Assembly: GCF_000427805.1 (NCBI RefSeq)
Contig: NZ_ATYS01000049.1
Location: 1 to 38,211 of the forward strand
DNA length: 38,211 nucleotides
Direction: 5' to 3'
DNA from: Budvicia aquatica DSM 5075 = ATCC 35567
GTDB lineage: Bacteria; Pseudomonadota; Gammaproteobacteria; Enterobacterales; Enterobacteriaceae
In this document: piece by piece, positions 27,159 to 35,144 of the stretch
Layout: each line of letters opens with the position of its first letter
Position numbering within the stretch: the first letter of the stretch is position 1
The notes under the pieces: model-generated
Databases searched by the model: none
The model's input: the letters and a program-made list of their open reading frames with translations, nothing else
Told to the model about the DNA's origin: nothing
Position numbers and translations under genes: made by a program

Positions 27159-27183
27159 GTGCAAAATTTTGCACAGGTGTGCA
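27159..27183. promoter_or_regulatory. AtoC-type upstream activating site
   Basis: Two palindromes share five bases: GTGCAAAATTTTGCAC (27159-27174, perfect) and TGCACA-GG-TGTGCA (27170-27183, perfect arms). The first is centred about 163 bp upstream of the predicted sigma-54 transcript start, a usual distance for an NtrC-type enhancer. AtoC sites in E. coli are likewise paired palindromes rich in TGCA. The assignment to AtoC is inferred from position. Confidence 0.7.
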
Positions 27184-27233
27184 CCTTTTGGTTCACTCCT
27201 TAGGGAAAATAGCCAATAAAAACAGCTAGATAA

Positions 27234-27249
27234 TGTGATGTTGATCACG
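27234..27249. promoter_or_regulatory. CRP-type site upstream of the ato enhancer
   Basis: TGTGA-TGTTGA-TCACG matches 9 of 10 CRP half-site positions. It lies about 50 bp beyond the AtoC-type site, between the ato genes and the terminator of the neighbouring gene, so it most likely acts on atoDAEB. Function at this distance is uncertain. Confidence 0.45.
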
Positions 27250-27286
27250 GTTAGTCAAGGGGGATATGCGTTTATTTATGTAGAAA

Positions 27287-27317
27287 AAAAGGGATGGCGA
27301 TTAGCGCCATCCCTTTT
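27287..27317 (-). terminator. Strong terminator of the purine nucleoside permease gene
   Basis: A perfect 13-bp stem, AAAAGGGATGGCG / CGCCATCCCTTTT, has a 5-base loop. On the minus strand it is followed by a further TTT, giving a seven-T run. It lies 11 bases after the gene's stop and blocks readthrough into ato. Confidence 0.95.
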
Positions 27318-27328
27318 CTATTTCTAAA

Positions 27329-28336
27329 TTACTTCAGCGGAGGTACGCCGTTTTGCCATGTATTCCAATGGGTAACAATATAATCCGTCATTTCACCACC
27401 AACCTTGGCAATGTTATCTACCGTTTCTTTAAAACCCCCCGCGGTTTGCCCCGGAGCCGGATCTAAGTGTTCTAACGTAGTTTCGTTAGGATTGCCCTGA
27501 TCGAAATTGACTGAACCACGCAGGCTGAGTATGCGTTGAGTGGTGCCTTGGGTACGAGCAATTACCTGAGTGATAGCTGCAATTTCCATTTCTGTTGCCA
27601 CATAGTCATCGGCGCCATACAGTTTGGCAATATATTGCGCCTCTTTTGACATTCCCGGACCGTGGAAAAAGGTATCACCGGTTATATGAGTACCGGTCAG
27701 CACTTTGGGTGAACGTCTGGCATTATCATCAGGGTAACGCTGACGATACTTTTGTGCCTCTTCTGAATCCAGTAGCGGAGTTTTATCGGTAATCTTCATG
27801 GCCCAAGCAACCAGCGTCGGATCTAACTGATAGCTGCGGATATTCTCATAGCCTTTACGCGGAATGAAAGCTTGGCCGTCATGCAATCCCTCTTCGGGTG
27901 CCCAGCGGTGCCCCAGATCGTAATCAACGGCCCAGGTGCCCCAACTTACATCGCCGATGGTGCCGCGAGATGGCGGAGTACCGGCAACGCCATTGATCAT
28001 GAAATAGGTTTCAGACATATCAAACTTTGGATTAAGCAAAATCGCCTGTACCGAAGAAGAAGAAGCCACTTTACCCATGCCCAGTACCGAACCGCACACG
28101 CCATCATCGTTACAGAAAACCGGTGATGCGGCACCTTTAACGGTTATAGGCTGGCTGTTTTTAAAATATCGTTCATACCAGTGCTGGAATTCACCGGCTT
28201 TATCGCCGGTGTTTTTACCAATTTCAAACATTGAACCGATAAAAACTTTGACTTTTATGGGTGCATCATCGGCGAATGCTTGACCGGACATAAGCAGGGG
28301 AAGAGCAAACAGCGAGAGCACTTTGTTATTAAACAT
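27329..28336 (-). CDS. Periplasmic purine nucleoside permease (NUP family)
   Basis: A 335-residue protein with a cleavable signal peptide (MFNNKVLSLFALPLLMSGQAFA, cut before DDAPIKV). The mature part resembles the purine nucleoside permease (NUP) family, related to nucleoside phosphorylases: VKVFIGSMFEIG, YFMINGVAGTPP, WGTWAVDYDLGHRW and THITGDTFFHGPGMS. Members occur in fungi and some bacteria; the bacterial role is poorly known, and an export signal argues for nucleoside binding or cleavage in the periplasm rather than membrane transport. A GTG at 28339 directly precedes the ATG at 28336; GGAA lies upstream of both. It has its own terminator and a PurR-like box and interrupts the atoSC-atoDAEB order. 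Confidence 0.85.
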   Translation of the reverse strand: MFNNKVLSLFALPLLMSGQAFADDAPIKVKVFIGSMFEIGKNTGDKAGEFQHWYERYFKNSQPITVKGAASPVFCNDDGVCGSVLGMGKVASSSSVQAILLNPKFDMSETYFMINGVAGTPPSRGTIGDVSWGTWAVDYDLGHRWAPEEGLHDGQAFIPRKGYENIRSYQLDPTLVAWAMKITDKTPLLDSEEAQKYRQRYPDDNARRSPKVLTGTHITGDTFFHGPGMSKEAQYIAKLYGADDYVATEMEIAAITQVIARTQGTTQRILSLRGSVNFDQGNPNETTLEHLDPAPGQTAGGFKETVDNIAKVGGEMTDYIVTHWNTWQNGVPPLK

Positions 28337-28359
28337 CACAATATTTCCTGTTATTGGTT

Positions 28360-28375
28360 ACGTAATCGTTTGCGT
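28360..28375 (-). promoter_or_regulatory. PurR-like operator of the purine nucleoside permease gene
   Basis: On the minus strand ACGCAAACGATTACGT matches 14 of 16 positions of the E. coli PurR consensus ACGCAAACGTTTTCGT. It lies 24 bases upstream of the start codon. The match and the purine-related product support each other. A clear -35/-10 pair could not be fixed beside it. Confidence 0.65.
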
Positions 28376-28493
28376 CATTTTCGCTATTCATGAGCAAAAA
28401 AACCAGCCGTTATTATGTCAGCAGGAAAATAATACTGTTATGTGCCCAACCTTGTTATTTATCTATTTAATTTATATTGAAATTTTTGATTAT

Positions 28494-29885
28494 TTATTCG
28501 ATGTTATATTCCTGTAATTTATACATTAGTGCTCGGCGGCTGATACCTAATACTCTGGCTGTTTGCACCCTATTTCCCTGGTTATTGGCTAGTGCGACGC
28601 AAATAAGCTCACGCTCATAGGCCTTCATACTCTCTTTCAAACTTTGTCCCTGTTCCGAAGTATGGATGGGATCGCTATTTCGCTGAGTACTATTCTCTGT
28701 ACTATGACGCTGCAGTAAATGCTCAGGTAAGTCATCCGGGAACATAATAAAACCGGTGCTCATGATCACCGCCCGTTCGATGGCGTTGGCCAGTTCACGA
28801 ACGTTACCCGGCCAGCTATAGGATTCTAAGGCCGCTAAAGTACTGGCATCCAGCTCGATCATTTCTTTGCCATTTTCAGCGCTGAATTTTTGCAGGAAAT
28901 GCTGAGCCAGCAGTGAAATATCTTCAGGGCGCTCCCTTAAAGGAATCGGTGACAGATGTATAACGTTCAGCCGATAGAAGAGGTCTTGGCGAAATTCACC
29001 TTGTTCCACCATGGCAGCTAAATTGCGATTAGTGGCGGCGATGAGGCGGATATCTGTTTTGATCGTTTGGCTGCCTCCCAAGCGTTCAAATTCTCTCTCC
29101 TGTAACACCCGCAGCAGCTTAACCTGTAGGTTATGGGGCATTTCTCCCACTTCATCAAGCAGTAGAGTACCTTGATTAGCTCGTTCAAATAGCCCCTGAC
29201 GCTGCATTTGTGCGCCGGTAAATGCCCCTTTTTCGTGACCAAAAAGTTCACTTTCCAAAAGCGACTCGGGTAAGGCACCACAGTTGATTTTAATAAACGG
29301 CCCTTTGGCCCGGGCGCTGTTGTAGTGTATTGCTTTAGCAATCAGCTCTTTACCCGTTCCGCTTTCGCCGGTAATTAACACGCTGGCATTACTTTGGGCA
29401 ATTTTTGCCGTGTCCCGGCATAGCTCCATCATTTTGGTACTGTTGGTGAGTATCCGGTCCCATTGATAGCTATCTGATAGTTCACGATGCAGCAGATTGA
29501 TCTCCTGCTTCATACTTCTTAACTGCAGAGCACGGTTGATTAACAGCTTAAGTTCGTCGAGATCGAAGGGTTTGATAACATAATCAAAAGCGCCAAAGCG
29601 TAAAGCTTCCACTGCGGTTTCTACTGCCGCATAGGCGGTCATCAAAATAACCGGTATTTCTTGGTGCGTTTTACGCATTACCTGCAATGCTTCCATGCCT
29701 CCGAGTCTTGGCATGCGGATATCCATCAGCACGATATCAGGCTTCTGCTGTCCGAACACTTCCAGCGCCTGCTGACCGTCTGCCGCACAAATAGGCTGGT
29801 GGCCGTCCAGCGTAAAAGCGGCAGTCAGCATTCGGCGGACGTTTTCTTCGTCATCGACAATGAGAATGCGATAGGATTTTTTCAT
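28494..29885 (-). CDS. atoC: Acetoacetate response regulator, sigma-54 activator
   Basis: AtoC activates atoDAEB from a sigma-54 promoter when phosphorylated by AtoS. The 463 residues comprise a receiver domain (Asp55 in VLMDIRMP), an AAA+ domain with Walker A GESGTGKE (173-180) and the sigma-54 contact loop GAFTGA (220-225), and a C-terminal Fis-type helix-turn-helix (VQTARVLGISRRALMYKLQEY). All key residues are intact. It overlaps atoS by four bases (ATGA). In E. coli AtoC also acts as antizyme; nothing in the sequence tests that here. Confidence 0.97.
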   Translation of the reverse strand: MKKSYRILIVDDEENVRRMLTAAFTLDGHQPICAADGQQALEVFGQQKPDIVLMDIRMPRLGGMEALQVMRKTHQEIPVILMTAYAAVETAVEALRFGAFDYVIKPFDLDELKLLINRALQLRSMKQEINLLHRELSDSYQWDRILTNSTKMMELCRDTAKIAQSNASVLITGESGTGKELIAKAIHYNSARAKGPFIKINCGALPESLLESELFGHEKGAFTGAQMQRQGLFERANQGTLLLDEVGEMPHNLQVKLLRVLQEREFERLGGSQTIKTDIRLIAATNRNLAAMVEQGEFRQDLFYRLNVIHLSPIPLRERPEDISLLAQHFLQKFSAENGKEMIELDASTLAALESYSWPGNVRELANAIERAVIMSTGFIMFPDDLPEHLLQRHSTENSTQRNSDPIHTSEQGQSLKESMKAYERELICVALANNQGNRVQTARVLGISRRALMYKLQEYNIE

Positions 29886-31732
29886 GTAGGATTCCTCTCT
29901 CCAAGCCTGACCGGCAAGACAATGGTAAAGGTCGTACCCTGATTAGGCTGACTTTCCAGTGTAATATCACCATCGTGGGAGGTGATGATTCGTTGGCTAA
30001 TAGAAAGCCCTAATCCGGTTCCCGATGGCTTGGTGGTATAGAACGGAGTAAATATTTTAGCTTTAATATCATCGCTGATACCGCAGCCATCATCCTGAAT
30101 TTTTATCATCTGCTTATCTTGGCCAACAGCCTGAGTTGAAATGGTGATTTGTCCTCTGGCGGAAATAGACTGAACCGCGTTAATCAATAAATTGAGTAAT
30201 ACCTGTTTTAGCATTTCTCCGTCAGCATCAATCGCGTCCAGACTGTGGTCCAGAATAACGTCAAAATCAATTCTGGCTTCGACCCCTTTGGTTTTTATTA
30301 ACACCAGCGTTTCATTAATTATATGATTTAAATATATTTTTTGATAGAGGCCGGGGCGCGGGCGAGCGAAGTCCAGAAGTTGCTGAATGACACGGTTAAT
30401 CGAATGAACTTCTTTTAGAATAATTTGAGTATATTCCAGACGTTGCGGGTCTTGCTCGCTATCTTTCAGAATTTGAACGAACCCGCTGATAGCCGTTAGC
30501 GGGTTGCGGACTTCATGAGCGACACCGGCCATCAGTTCGCCTAACGTCGCCAAGCGCTCGGCACGTTCAATGCGTCGTTGAACCTCTTTCTTGGCCGTTA
30601 AGTCGCTGAAAATGACTAAGGCGCCAATAATTTCACCCTGAGCGTTATGCATTTGGCTGGTGCTGACGCTGATCTGAATTACCTGATGTTTGGCCGGGTA
30701 GTCAACCTCCAGCGCCACATGGTCAATACCGTGCTCTAACGTATCTAATATCGGGCTGCGGTAACCTCTGCCTCCGAAGACGTTTTCATAAGGTTTACCC
30801 ATCGACTCTTTTTGGCTATAACCGGTAATTTCTTCCGCCGCCGGGTTTATCATGGTCACGCAGCCGTCGGTATCAACGGCAATCACGCCGTCGGCGGCAT
30901 TTTCAATAATCAGCTCATTCAGGGTTTTGGCCTCCCGCAGCGCCCGGGATAGAGCATTAACGCTGTCGGATATCTCACCCATTTCCCCTTTTAGCGGCGG
31001 TAGCTTAGTGTTCAGATTGAGCGGAAGTTCTGCCAGGCCGGTTTTTATCGTGTCAATATCTGAGGCAAAGCGGCGCGAGAATATCACGATAAGCAAGACG
31101 CTACAGAGCATGCCAAGACAAATGACGATAATGATGCTGATGTCCATTTTCAGCGCCTGCTGGTCGATGTCATTGGATAATTCATTGGCCCAGATATAGC
31201 CAAGAATTTTGCCATCTCGCTCTATGGGTTTCATCGCATTCATGATGTTGCCCCGAACCTGGGAGCCGGATTTGACTAAGGGACGACCCGTTGCCATAAC
31301 CGTTCGGCCCGGATGCTCTTCATCAATGGTGACACCTACCGCTTTGCCGTACAGCTGTTGTGGTGCATAGGTAATAATGGCATCCAGTTCGCGGTTGTAA
31401 TACCCGGCTCCTACGCCCGAAAACGCCTTGGTTATTTCATCCGTTATCGGAGAGAGTTGTTCGTTGAGCGCCTTAATACGTTGCTCGCGGGGTAAATTAG
31501 GATAGCGTTCAAACGATTCTGCCAGCGCTTGATCCAGTAAGTTGGTGACGGCATACAGTTTGATCTGTTTTTCTTGTAGCAGCGCATCTCGCCCCTGAAC
31601 TTCAACGATATAGCCGATGAGCATCGTGGGTAACGAAATCATCATGATAGCTAAAAATATCATTTTGCTGCGTAACGTCTGTGGCCAGTGGGCTCGGATG
31701 TAACGTTTAAAACTTGATTGGATTGAAGCCAT
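29882..31732 (-). CDS. atoS: Acetoacetate-responsive sensor histidine kinase
   Basis: AtoS is the membrane kinase that phosphorylates AtoC. From the ATG at 31732 the protein has 616 residues (608 in E. coli): an N-terminal membrane helix (MIFLAIMMISLPTMLIGYIV), a periplasmic sensor domain, a second helix near residue 185 (SIIIVICLGMLCSVLLIVIF), HAMP, PAS (NAADGVIAVDTDGCVTMINP), the phospho-acceptor box (LMAGVAHEVRNPLTA) and an ATPase domain (DDGCGISDD, GTGLGLSIS). A GTG at 31786 would add 18 residues; neither start has an ideal ribosome site. Transcribed with atoC from the promoter at 31830-31857. Confidence 0.95.
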   Translation of the reverse strand: MASIQSSFKRYIRAHWPQTLRSKMIFLAIMMISLPTMLIGYIVEVQGRDALLQEKQIKLYAVTNLLDQALAESFERYPNLPREQRIKALNEQLSPITDEITKAFSGVGAGYYNRELDAIITYAPQQLYGKAVGVTIDEEHPGRTVMATGRPLVKSGSQVRGNIMNAMKPIERDGKILGYIWANELSNDIDQQALKMDISIIIVICLGMLCSVLLIVIFSRRFASDIDTIKTGLAELPLNLNTKLPPLKGEMGEISDSVNALSRALREAKTLNELIIENAADGVIAVDTDGCVTMINPAAEEITGYSQKESMGKPYENVFGGRGYRSPILDTLEHGIDHVALEVDYPAKHQVIQISVSTSQMHNAQGEIIGALVIFSDLTAKKEVQRRIERAERLATLGELMAGVAHEVRNPLTAISGFVQILKDSEQDPQRLEYTQIILKEVHSINRVIQQLLDFARPRPGLYQKIYLNHIINETLVLIKTKGVEARIDFDVILDHSLDAIDADGEMLKQVLLNLLINAVQSISARGQITISTQAVGQDKQMIKIQDDGCGISDDIKAKIFTPFYTTKPSGTGLGLSISQRIITSHDGDITLESQPNQGTTFTIVLPVRLGERNPT

Positions 31733-31829
31733 AGCGTCAGATTTTTCCTGATAGAAGGTGTTAGTTTCAGCTTCTACCGTTATCACTGAAGCCTTGTCAC
31801 TTAAGCGTTGTTATGGATTATTGCTGAGA

Positions 31830-31857
31830 ACTATAGTGGGTTGGTCACACAGGACAA
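31830..31857 (-). promoter_or_regulatory. Candidate sigma-70 promoter of atoSC
   Basis: On the minus strand TTGTCC (-35) and TATAGT (-10) are 16 bases apart. The predicted transcript start near 31823 lies upstream of both possible atoS starts. The rest of the 31733-31998 gap shows no further gene and no convincing terminator for the ABC genes. Confidence 0.5.
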
Positions 31858-31998
31858 GCATATTAATATTAAAGTGTGAGAGATATCTAACAGGCAGAAA
31901 ATAAATTCTCTGCGAAATAATTTTTATCACTAAATTTTGTTCTGAATGTATACGAAGATGCTAAATGTGTTAGTTGGGAAGTTAATTAGATATAAAAA

Positions 31999-32586
31999 CT
32001 ACGGTGTCCATACGCGAGAGCATACCCGATCCAGTAAGGCTTTACTGTGGCTGATAATTATCATACCAAGGTTTCTTTGTTCAGCCTGTCTTAATATCAC
32101 CCGCCAGATTTGGGCCTGCATCAGAGGATCTAATTGGGCCGTGATTTCATCAGCAATCAGGTAGCGAGTACGTGGGTCGAGGGCCCGAATCAGGGCGATG
32201 CGGGCGAGCTCTCCACCTGAAACTTCTGCAGGAAATCTAGTGAGTAGTTCAGGGTTAATCGACAGTTCACTGAGTAAGCGTGGTGAAGGCTGCCATACAT
32301 CACCTAAGGCTGCTCCGGTTGTTCTTGATGGATTAAACGTGCGCTCCGGATGTTGAGGAATGAGCTGCACCGGGCAATAGCCGGTAGCAGGAAGCGGTTG
32401 GTTATCTAGTAAAACTGAACCTGCCGAAGGACGCTGCCAGCCGGCAAAAACTCGGCCTAAGGTTGTTTTGCCGTATCCACTAGGGGCAAAAATGCCTAGG
32501 CGTTCACCCGGTTTGACCGAGATATTGAGCTTCTGCCATAACGGTATGCCATTTTGTATGATGTCCAGATCACGCGCTTGCAGCAT
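31999..32586 (-). CDS. ABC transporter ATPase, peptide/nickel type, second subunit
   Basis: A compact 195-residue ATPase corresponding to NikE/DppF in a five-gene importer. It has a Walker A APSGYGKTT (first Gly replaced by Ala), the Q-loop IPQHPERTFNP, the signature VSGGELARIAL, Walker B RYLIADEIT and the switch His in IIISHS. It lacks the C-terminal oligopeptide-type extension, so it is short for the family. Start choice is open: ATG 32586 (MLQARDLDII, the usual beginning, with GGAG 12 bases away) or ATG 32607. It overlaps the preceding ATPase gene by 17 bases. Last gene of the operon. Confidence 0.85.
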   Translation of the reverse strand: MLQARDLDIIQNGIPLWQKLNISVKPGERLGIFAPSGYGKTTLGRVFAGWQRPSAGSVLLDNQPLPATGYCPVQLIPQHPERTFNPSRTTGAALGDVWQPSPRLLSELSINPELLTRFPAEVSGGELARIALIRALDPRTRYLIADEITAQLDPLMQAQIWRVILRQAEQRNLGMIIISHSKALLDRVCSRVWTP

Positions 32587-33373
32587 AGGGTAACGGCTCT
32601 CCGGCATGAATGAAATTATGTTCAGGTAAGGTTTGCCATAGAGACTGTAGCCAGTCGCTGCCGCCGCCATAGCGTAGTTCAGTTGCTCCGACCACTTCCT
32701 TGATAGTCCCTTGATGAAGCACGGCAATTTTGTCAGCGAAGCTGGCGGCTAAATGCAGATCGTGAGTAATCCATAATACCCCCTGACCCTGATGACACAG
32801 CGTTTTTAAATGGCGGAGTAATATTTCTGCATGAGGTAAGTCCAGCCATGCGGTTACTTCATCAGCCAAAATAAATCGTGCCTGACTTAGCGTGGCGCAA
32901 CTCACCAGAATGCGTTTAGCCATGCCACCGGATAACGAAAGAGGGTATTGATCGAGTATGGTTTCTGACAGGTTATATTGGCGTAGCTGTTCAGCAACCC
33001 TATCTCGGGTCGGCGTTTTTCCACCCAGGCTGGCGGCTCGCTGGACCTGTTTACCCACTTTCAGCAGCGGATTAAGCGCACTAATACTTTGCGGAATATA
33101 GCCAAGGGTATTCCCCCTAAGATGGCGCTGTTGTCCGGTATTAATAATTTGGTCGTCAATTAGAATTTGGCCCGATGAGCGCATAGACGTTGGCAGAAGG
33201 CCGAGAATATTTTGCAATAACAGACTCTTCCCTTCACCGCTTCCGCCCACTAAAGCAACCAGCTCGCCTGACTGAACGTTAAGATTGATATTACGTAATA
33301 TCGGTGTCCAGGTTGGTGAGCGGAACCAACGCTCTTTCGCGCAGGATAATTCAACATTTTTTAGCTGTAGCAT
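32570..33373 (-). CDS. ABC transporter ATPase, peptide/nickel type, first subunit
   Basis: A 267-residue ATPase corresponding to NikD/DppD. Motifs in order: Walker A GGSGEGKSLLL, Q-loop YIPQSISALNP, signature LSGGMAKRIL, Walker B RFILADEVTAWLD and switch His in WITHDLHLA. The ATG at 33373 has AAGGAG six bases upstream and the standard opening MLQLKNVELS. It overlaps the upstream permease gene by 13 bases. Pairs with the second ATPase at 31999-32586. Confidence 0.9.
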   Translation of the reverse strand: MLQLKNVELSCAKERWFRSPTWTPILRNINLNVQSGELVALVGGSGEGKSLLLQNILGLLPTSMRSSGQILIDDQIINTGQQRHLRGNTLGYIPQSISALNPLLKVGKQVQRAASLGGKTPTRDRVAEQLRQYNLSETILDQYPLSLSGGMAKRILVSCATLSQARFILADEVTAWLDLPHAEILLRHLKTLCHQGQGVLWITHDLHLAASFADKIAVLHQGTIKEVVGATELRYGGGSDWLQSLWQTLPEHNFIHAGEPLPYAASA

Positions 33374-34179
33374 GACGATCTCCTTAGCCAGATTCTTTGC
33401 AGGCTTCGGGCGAGTTGATCGATAGTCAGAACCAGTATGACTAAGGTCAGTCCCGGATAAAAAGCCAGCCACCAGTCACCGCTGCTCAGGTAGCGAAGAG
33501 CATCAGACAACAGCAGCCCGAGAGAAGGTTCATGAGGTGCCAGTCCAAAACCTAAAAAGCTCAGACCGGCACTGTGTAATACGGCATGAGGGAAGATGAG
33601 AAGCGCTCCGACCATCAGTTGGGGTAAGAGCAAGGGAAGAAAATGTTTATAGCAACATTGCCAGTGGCTACTTCCCGTTCTCTGAGCGAGCAGGATGTAA
33701 TCAGCCTGACGAATGCGCAGAAGTTCAGATCGCAGAATTAATGCTAATTTGGGCCAGTGAGTTAGGGATACCGCCAGAATCACTCCCCACTTTCCTCCGC
33801 CAAAAGTAAAACAGATCAGTATCAGCAGCAGAAGGTGGGGCAGAGCGATAAAAGTGTCGATTAGCGCGCGTGTCAGATAGTCACCGACTTTCCCGCATTG
33901 GCTGATAATGGCAATAACCAAGGCTAGCAGCCCGCTGATAAGTGCGGTAATCAACCCAATTTGCATACTGGTCATCATGCCTTGAAGGCAGCGCAGCCAG
34001 AGATCCCTGCCTAAGTTATCGGTACCAAACCAGAACTCTGCGGAAGGCGCGCTGCGCCGGGCTAGCAAATTGAGCGTCGCTTCCTGCTGATTGCTGTGTA
34101 TTCCGAGAAATAGCAGCGTCCCGAGCAGTGATAGCGTGATAAGCAAACGGATAAGGGATTTATTGGCTTGGCCTTTCAT
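33361..34179 (-). CDS. ABC transporter permease, second subunit
   Basis: A 272-residue inner-membrane permease of the NikC/DppC type. It has an N-terminal helix, the segment FGTDNLGRDLWLRCLQGMMTS typical of this subunit, and a BPD-type coupling loop around LLAQRTGSSHWQCCYKHFLPLLLPQL. Five to six hydrophobic segments are visible. It overlaps the first permease gene by four bases (ATGA), indicating coupled translation. Confidence 0.9.
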   Translation of the reverse strand: MKGQANKSLIRLLITLSLLGTLLFLGIHSNQQEATLNLLARRSAPSAEFWFGTDNLGRDLWLRCLQGMMTSMQIGLITALISGLLALVIAIISQCGKVGDYLTRALIDTFIALPHLLLLILICFTFGGGKWGVILAVSLTHWPKLALILRSELLRIRQADYILLAQRTGSSHWQCCYKHFLPLLLPQLMVGALLIFPHAVLHSAGLSFLGFGLAPHEPSLGLLLSDALRYLSSGDWWLAFYPGLTLVILVLTIDQLARSLQRIWLRRSSCYS

Positions 34180-35144
34180 GATGCCCTCCGCAGCGGCATA
34201 TTCAGCTTATGCAACAGGGCGCTTGAGATAGTGTTTCCGATAAAAACCAATATGGTAATAAATAATACAATGCCGAGTAATAGCGGGACATCGCCCCGTA
34301 GCCCTGCATCAATAGTGGCTTGACCCAAACCGGGATAGGCAAAAATCTTTTCTGCCAACAACGCTCCACCTAACAGTTCGCCCAGCGACGCAAATTGCAG
34401 GCAAATTGCCGGCGTCAGGACATGGCGCAACATATGAAATCTCATCAGCGACCAGCCCTTATCTCCTTGAGCATGGGCATAATAAATAAATTCACTTTGG
34501 CTGATTTCTTCAATTCTTGCCCGCGTATGTAATGCGATATTACCGACGCCGAGTAGACCAAGGGCGATAGTGGGCAGAATCAGATGCTGAATTCGCTGAA
34601 ACAGTGAGGTTTCCTCTGCTGTTAATCCGGGAGGCCATGCGCAGCATATCGGTGCCCACTCTAGTTTAACGGAGAAAAATGCCAGCAGGAGTATGCCAAT
34701 CCAGAACGTTGGCAGAGACGATAGCAGATAGCAGAGCGTACGAATTAAGCTGTCCGGCCAGCGGTTAAGATAGCGGCCTGCTACTAATCCTAAGCTGATA
34801 CCTAATATGCCCGATAGTGTCCAGGCTGAAGCCAGAAGCGAAAATGAGGTCAGAAAACGCTGGGCAATTACCTGCGTTACGGGGGCGTTATACACCATCG
34901 AATAACCTAGATCGCCCTGAAGAACTTGGCCGATCCAGGTTAGGAATCGCTCCCATAACGGACGGTCTAAACCCCAACGCGCTGCGATTTGTGCGTATTG
35001 CTCAGGTGGAACGTGCAGTAAGTCATTACCAATATAGGCCCGAATAGGGTCGACCGGCGAAAAGCTTAATAAAATAAACGTACCTGCCGCTACCATAAGC
35101 AGCAGGCTAATAAGTCTTAAGCTAAGCATCGGTAATTGGCGCAT
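34176..35144 (-). CDS. ABC transporter permease, first subunit
   Basis: A 322-residue inner-membrane permease of the NikB/DppB type. Family marks are the N-terminal helix followed by FSPVDPIRAYIGND, GLDRPLWERFLTWIGQVLQGDLGYSMVYNAPVTQVI, and the coupling loop RIEEISQSEFIYYAHAQGDKGW. The ATG at 35144 overlaps the stop of the binding-protein gene (TAATG). A TTG 15 bases further upstream is also in frame but less likely. Confidence 0.9.
   Translation of the reverse strand: MRQLPMLSLRLISLLLMVAAGTFILLSFSPVDPIRAYIGNDLLHVPPEQYAQIAARWGLDRPLWERFLTWIGQVLQGDLGYSMVYNAPVTQVIAQRFLTSFSLLASAWTLSGILGISLGLVAGRYLNRWPDSLIRTLCYLLSSLPTFWIGILLLAFFSVKLEWAPICCAWPPGLTAEETSLFQRIQHLILPTIALGLLGVGNIALHTRARIEEISQSEFIYYAHAQGDKGWSLMRFHMLRHVLTPAICLQFASLGELLGGALLAEKIFAYPGLGQATIDAGLRGDVPLLLGIVLFITILVFIGNTISSALLHKLNMPLRRAS

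Noticed and set aside
31894..31913. GCAGA/TCTGC hairpin as terminator
   Set aside because: Its T-rich tail is on the plus strand, where no gene ends; on the minus strand it lacks a T run.
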